Source: Dyella japonica DSM 16301
Lineage (GTDB): Bacteria; Pseudomonadota; Gammaproteobacteria; Xanthomonadales; Rhodanobacteraceae
DNA length: 64,000 nt
Assembly (NCBI RefSeq): GCF_001010355.1
Contig: NZ_JPLA01000022.1
Span: 1-64,000, forward strand
Direction of reading: 5' to 3'
Below, piece by piece: positions 61,006-64,000 of the stretch (positions are counted from its first letter, which is position 1; every line of letters starts with the position of its first letter). Made by a program: the position numbers and the translations under genes. Under the pieces are notes generated by a model. That model did not search any database, was not told the origin of the DNA, and saw only the letters and a list, made by a program, of their open reading frames with translations.

Positions 61006-62898
61006 ATGACCGCAAAGACGATACTCCTGGACGGCAACAGCCTTACCCGCGATCAACTGGTCGCCGTGGCCCGCCAGGGTCTGCGCGTGGAGCTCGATGA
61101 GGTTCAGCTCAAGCGCGTGCAGCGCGCTGCCGATTTCCTCGCCGACAAGGTGAGCTGCGGCGAACCCACCTATGGCGTCACCACCGGTTTCGGCAGCAAT
61201 GCCGACAAGCTGCTGGGCGCGCACCGCCTGCGCGACGAGCTGCCCGGCGGCAATCCGGACAAACCGGAAGGCACGCTGCTGGAAGAGCTGCAGCACAACC
61301 TGATCACCACGCATGCGGTGTGCGTCGGCAAGCCGTTTGCGCCGGAAGTGGTGCGCGCGATGTTGGTGATCCGCATCAACACGCTGATGCGCGGCCATTC
61401 GGGCATCCGCGTGGAAACGCTCAAGGCACTCACCGCCATGCTCAATGCCGGCGTGGTGCCGGTGGTGCCGGAGAAGGGATCGGTAGGCGCCAGTGGCGAC
61501 CTGGCCCCGCTGTCGCACCTGGCCATCGTGCTGCTGGGCGGCGGCGAAGCGTTCTATCAGGGCGAGCGCCTGGACGGCGCCGAAGCGCTCAAGCGCGCCG
61601 GCTTGTCGCCGATCCGCCTGTCCTTCAAGGAAGGTCTGGCACTGAACAACGGCACCGCGCAGATGCTGGCGACCGCGGCGCTCGCGCTGGACGAGCTTGA
61701 GCATCTGCTGGAGCTTGCCGATCTTGCCGCCGCGATGACGCTCGACGCGTTCGCTGGCCGTAGCGGCGCCTTGCGCCCGGAAGTGCACGCGCTGCGTCCG
61801 CATCCAGGTCAGGTGGACGCTGCCGCTCACGTGCGCGAGCTGCTTACCGGCAGCACGCTGGTGGATATTCCGTATCACCTGGTGCCGCGCTTCAAGCAGT
61901 GGTCGGCTGAGGCGTGGGCCGATCCTGCCGATCAGGCGCTCACCTTCGATATTGGTTGGGACTGGGTGCCCGCCAACCAGCGTCATGGCCGCGAAGCGTT
62001 TTACGCGCGTTTTCTGCCGTTCAAGGGCGGCAAGAAGCACCAGCCGCAGGACGCCTATTGCCTGCGTTGCATGCCGCAGGTGCACGGCGCCGTGCGCGAC
62101 GCCTGGGCACAGGCCTGCCGCGTGATCGACGTGGAACTGAACTCGGTCACCGACAATCCGCTGATCTTCCCGGATGCGGAGGATGCGCAGTTCATCGAAG
62201 AGCAGGTGATCTCCGCCGGCCACTTCCACGGCATGCCGCTGGCCTTGGCCATGAGCTACGTGAAGGCCGCCATTCCGGTGCTCGCGTCGATCTCCGAGCG
62301 TCGCCTCAACAAGCTGGTCGACCCGGCCACCAATGACGGCCTGCCGGCCTTCCTCACTGGCAACGAGGACGGCACCGATTCCGGCTTCATGATCGTGCAG
62401 TACACCGCCGCCGCGCTGGTGAACGATCTGGCCACGCGTGCGCACCCGGCCAGCGTGTACTCCGTGCCGACTAGCGCGAATGCAGAAGACCACGTGTCGA
62501 TGGGCGCCAACGAAGCGCGCCACGTGTTGGAGATGATGGAAGATCTCGGCTACGTGCTGGCGATGGAACTGTACACCGCCGCGCAGGCGCTGGATTTCCG
62601 CCAGGCCATGCTCAACGCCGCACGCCGGCTTGCCTCGCGCGGCGACTGGCAGGCTTTGGCCGGCAAGGTGGCCAATGCACCGCGCGAAGACAACGCGCAT
62701 TACGCGCAATTCGCGGAAGAGGTGAAGCAACTCACCGTGGCGCTGACCAACGTCGGCGATTTCCACGCGGGTTCGGCGGTGCGCAAGGCGCACGATGCCT
62801 TGCGTCAGCGCATCGATTTCATGTCGCGCGATCGGGCGATGGATGGGGATGTGCGGACGATCTGCGAGATGGTGCGGCAGCGGGTGTTTGCCAAGTAA
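61006..62898 (+). CDS. Histidine/aromatic amino acid ammonia-lyase with two insertions
   Basis: The 630-residue protein has the Ala-Ser-Gly triad that forms the MIO cofactor in GSVGASGDLAPLSH. It also has the active-site loop PTYGVTTGFGSNADKLLG, EELQHNLITTHAVC (the His position of histidine lyases), LNNGTAQMLATAALAL, and SANAEDHVSMGANEAR. It should remove ammonia from histidine or an aromatic amino acid. Typical HutH is about 510 residues; the excess is a roughly 65-residue insert (about 285-350, HLVPRFKQWSAEAWADPADQ onward) before AYCLRCMPQVHGA, and a roughly 50-residue insert near 540-590. No other hut genes are nearby, so histidine catabolism is not assured. It lies 88 bases after hisS. 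Confidence 0.85.
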   Translation: MTAKTILLDGNSLTRDQLVAVARQGLRVELDEVQLKRVQRAADFLADKVSCGEPTYGVTTGFGSNADKLLGAHRLRDELPGGNPDKPEGTLLEELQHNLITTHAVCVGKPFAPEVVRAMLVIRINTLMRGHSGIRVETLKALTAMLNAGVVPVVPEKGSVGASGDLAPLSHLAIVLLGGGEAFYQGERLDGAEALKRAGLSPIRLSFKEGLALNNGTAQMLATAALALDELEHLLELADLAAAMTLDAFAGRSGALRPEVHALRPHPGQVDAAAHVRELLTGSTLVDIPYHLVPRFKQWSAEAWADPADQALTFDIGWDWVPANQRHGREAFYARFLPFKGGKKHQPQDAYCLRCMPQVHGAVRDAWAQACRVIDVELNSVTDNPLIFPDAEDAQFIEEQVISAGHFHGMPLALAMSYVKAAIPVLASISERRLNKLVDPATNDGLPAFLTGNEDGTDSGFMIVQYTAAALVNDLATRAHPASVYSVPTSANAEDHVSMGANEARHVLEMMEDLGYVLAMELYTAAQALDFRQAMLNAARRLASRGDWQALAGKVANAPREDNAHYAQFAEEVKQLTVALTNVGDFHAGSAVRKAHDALRQRIDFMSRDRAMDGDVRTICEMVRQRVFAK

Positions 62899-62952
62899 GT
62901 GTGCTGAGAAGGGTCGCTAAGGCGGCCCTTTTCTTTTGAAGGGTATGGGCGA

Positions 62953-63027
62953 GTTGAGTCGCGCACAGGGTGCGCTCCCACAGAGGTTGGCTAGCCCTGT
63001 GGGAGCGCACCCTGTGCGCGACTCAAT
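62953..63027. repeat. REP-type inverted repeat
   Basis: A 30-bp perfect stem (left arm from 62954, containing GTCGCGCACAGGGTGCGC, right arm to 63026) encloses a loop of about 14 bases. The TGTGGGAGCGCACC core is of a type common in extragenic repeats of Xanthomonadales and pseudomonads. The right arm covers the stop codon of the convergent DUF998 gene, so the hairpin may also end transcription from both sides. Confidence 0.88.
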
Positions 63028-63649
63028 CTTGCGACAAACTCGCCCGCCACAACTGCCGAGCCACCCACGCAAGCCACAGCAGGATCAGCACGATCAACGC
63101 CTTCTGCGTAAGCCCCGGCGGCAACCCCTTCCACAACGCCAACACCCACATCTGTACAAACGCCAGCCACGCCAGCGCAACGCCGAGATGGCGACCGCTC
63201 TGCATGCGCGGATCGCGCAGCCAGTGTGTCGACAGCACCAGCATGGCGACCACGAGGCATAGGAAGGTGGCCTGCGCCGCCTCGCCATGGACCAGCCGCG
63301 CGAAATCTTCGCTGGGCGTGTGCTCGTACAGCACCGTCCATGCGACCACGGGCAGCGCCAGTGCGGCAATGAGGAAGAGGGCGCTCGCCAGAGCGCTGCG
63401 CAATGGTGCGCGGGTAGCCCGGAAGCTCGACCAGGCGAGGCAGGCCAGCGCGCTGGCCATCAGATAGTAGGCGCCACGCAGCCAGGCGCCGCCTGCACCA
63501 CGCAGATAGGCGCTCAGTGGCATGGCGACCGGATCGAGATCCGCGCGCGACACCTGCAGCACACCCGCCGTCAACGCAAAAGCGAACACAACGAAAGCCA
63601 TCCAGACGGCTGCTGAAGCCAGTGCGGTGTTTCGCTGCGGAGCAGTCAT
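63023..63649 (-). CDS. DUF998-type integral membrane protein
   Basis: The 208-residue protein has six hydrophobic spans (for example AAVWMAFVVFAFALTAGVLQ, GAYYLMASALACLAWSSF, LASALFLIAALALPVVAWTV, AQATFLCLVVAMLVLSTHWL, GVALAWLAFVQMWVLALW, ALIVLILLWLAWVARQLW). The first loop contains DLDPVAMPLSAYLRGAGGAW, and this layout is typical of DUF998. The function is unknown. The TGA lies inside the right arm of the REP hairpin. It begins 9 bases after the stop of the MFS transporter gene and may be in its operon. Confidence 0.75.
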   Translation of the reverse strand: MTAPQRNTALASAAVWMAFVVFAFALTAGVLQVSRADLDPVAMPLSAYLRGAGGAWLRGAYYLMASALACLAWSSFRATRAPLRSALASALFLIAALALPVVAWTVLYEHTPSEDFARLVHGEAAQATFLCLVVAMLVLSTHWLRDPRMQSGRHLGVALAWLAFVQMWVLALWKGLPPGLTQKALIVLILLWLAWVARQLWRASLSQD

Positions 63650-63658
63650 GCGCTTCCT

Positions 63659-64000
63659 TTAGTCGGCCGCGGGCGCCGGCGCCCGGTGATGATGATCGCT
63701 CAAGGGCACCTCCGGCAGCAGCAGGATCAGCACGAAGGCGCATGCCACGATGCACGCACCCAAGGTGAAAGTTGAGGCGATCGCGTGGCGATAAAGCAGC
63801 ACCGCGGCATCCGTCGCCTGGGGCAGCACGTGGTTCGCCATGCCGCCGCCTTCGGGCGACATGCTCACCGCGGGCGCCGCTGCACCGCCGTGGCTGCGCA
63901 GCTGCCAGGCGAGGATCGCGCCCGAGCCCGCCACGCCGACCAGGCCGCCCAGCGAACGGAAGAAGGTGAGCGTGGCCGTGCCCACGCCGCGATGGATCGG
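63659..64000 (-). CDS. MFS drug/proton antiporter (DHA2 type), C-terminal end
   Basis: The frame is open through the right edge of the window, so only the last 113 residues are seen. It reads RGVGTATLTFFRSLGGLVGV + AGSGAILAWQL, which matches the conserved helix-13 region of EmrB/QacA-type 14-span transporters (GVATATLTFFRSLGG). A last span follows (STFTLGACIVACAFVLILLL) and a His-rich tail. It would export drugs or small molecules. The DUF998 gene follows after 9 bases. Confidence 0.8.
   Translation of the reverse strand, partial: PIHRGVGTATLTFFRSLGGLVGVAGSGAILAWQLRSHGGAAAPAVSMSPEGGGMANHVLPQATDAAVLLYRHAIASTFTLGACIVACAFVLILLLPEVPLSDHHHRAPAPAAD

Noticed and set aside
59508..62793. Two minus-strand ORFs over 500 codons opposite hisS and the ammonia-lyase.
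   Set aside because: Both are antisense to well-conserved enzymes; composition (many His, Arg, Gln) is typical of antisense frames in high-GC genes.

Overview
The window is high-GC gammaproteobacterial DNA. The gene set (YadA-type adhesin, GlsB/YeaQ and YidB families, AqpZ, a hisS-ammonia-lyase pair, a REP hairpin of the TGTGGGAGCGCACC type) fits the Xanthomonadales/Lysobacterales, probably Rhodanobacteraceae (Dyella, Luteibacter or Rhodanobacter). The taxon is an inference from gene families and repeat style, not from a search.

Layout. 1-9.1 kb: the end of a trimeric autotransporter adhesin, an OmpA-like lipoprotein, two small stress or housekeeping genes, aquaporin Z, an IS3 remnant, and a minus-strand pair of a 1013-residue membrane-anchored TPR protein and an FkbM-type methyltransferase. 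9.2-11.1 kb: decayed IS copies and a bactofilin gene that has lost its 5' end. 11.6-18.1 kb: island 1, with an AlpA/MerR-like HTH protein, a replication-type winged-helix protein, hypotheticals, a frameshifted PrtN-like activator, a 13-copy helically phased palindrome array and a tyrosine recombinase. 18.1-19.4 kb: integration scars (two more recombinase 3' remnants, a Tc-toxin A fragment, a repeated exonuclease 3' end). 19.3-21.6 kb: a compact minus-strand operon with two RNase T-like exonucleases, a HAD-type predicted RNA-repair phosphatase, a hypothetical and a membrane protein. Divergent from it at 21.8-29.1 kb are a protein with an internal duplication and a complete type I restriction-modification system (hsdM-hsdS-hsdR). 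29.3-33.5 kb is a graveyard with a broken integrase and an IS110 remnant.

33.5-55.2 kb is dominated by two giant autotransporters (4120 and about 2480 residues) built from autotransporter-associated beta-strand repeats and sharing long recombining modules. Between them lie a Nudix hydrolase and a short ORF whose candidate promoter has an eight-G tract in its spacer. 55.3-59.0 kb is island 2: an HTH protein, a DUF1376 replication-type protein, three copies of the palindrome found in island 1, then a diverged and broken copy of the 21.6-23.2 kb segment ending in a start-less hsdM stub. Island 2 stops short of a tRNA-Pro(CGG). 59.5-64 kb returns to core genome: hisS, an aromatic amino acid lyase with two insertions, a DUF998 membrane protein and the end of an MFS transporter.

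The main points for follow-up are the palindrome array in two related islands, whose 42/33/31-bp spacing gives an almost exact ten-helical-turn super-repeat, and the duplicated RNA-processing plus type I R-M module, which looks like a transferable defence cassette.
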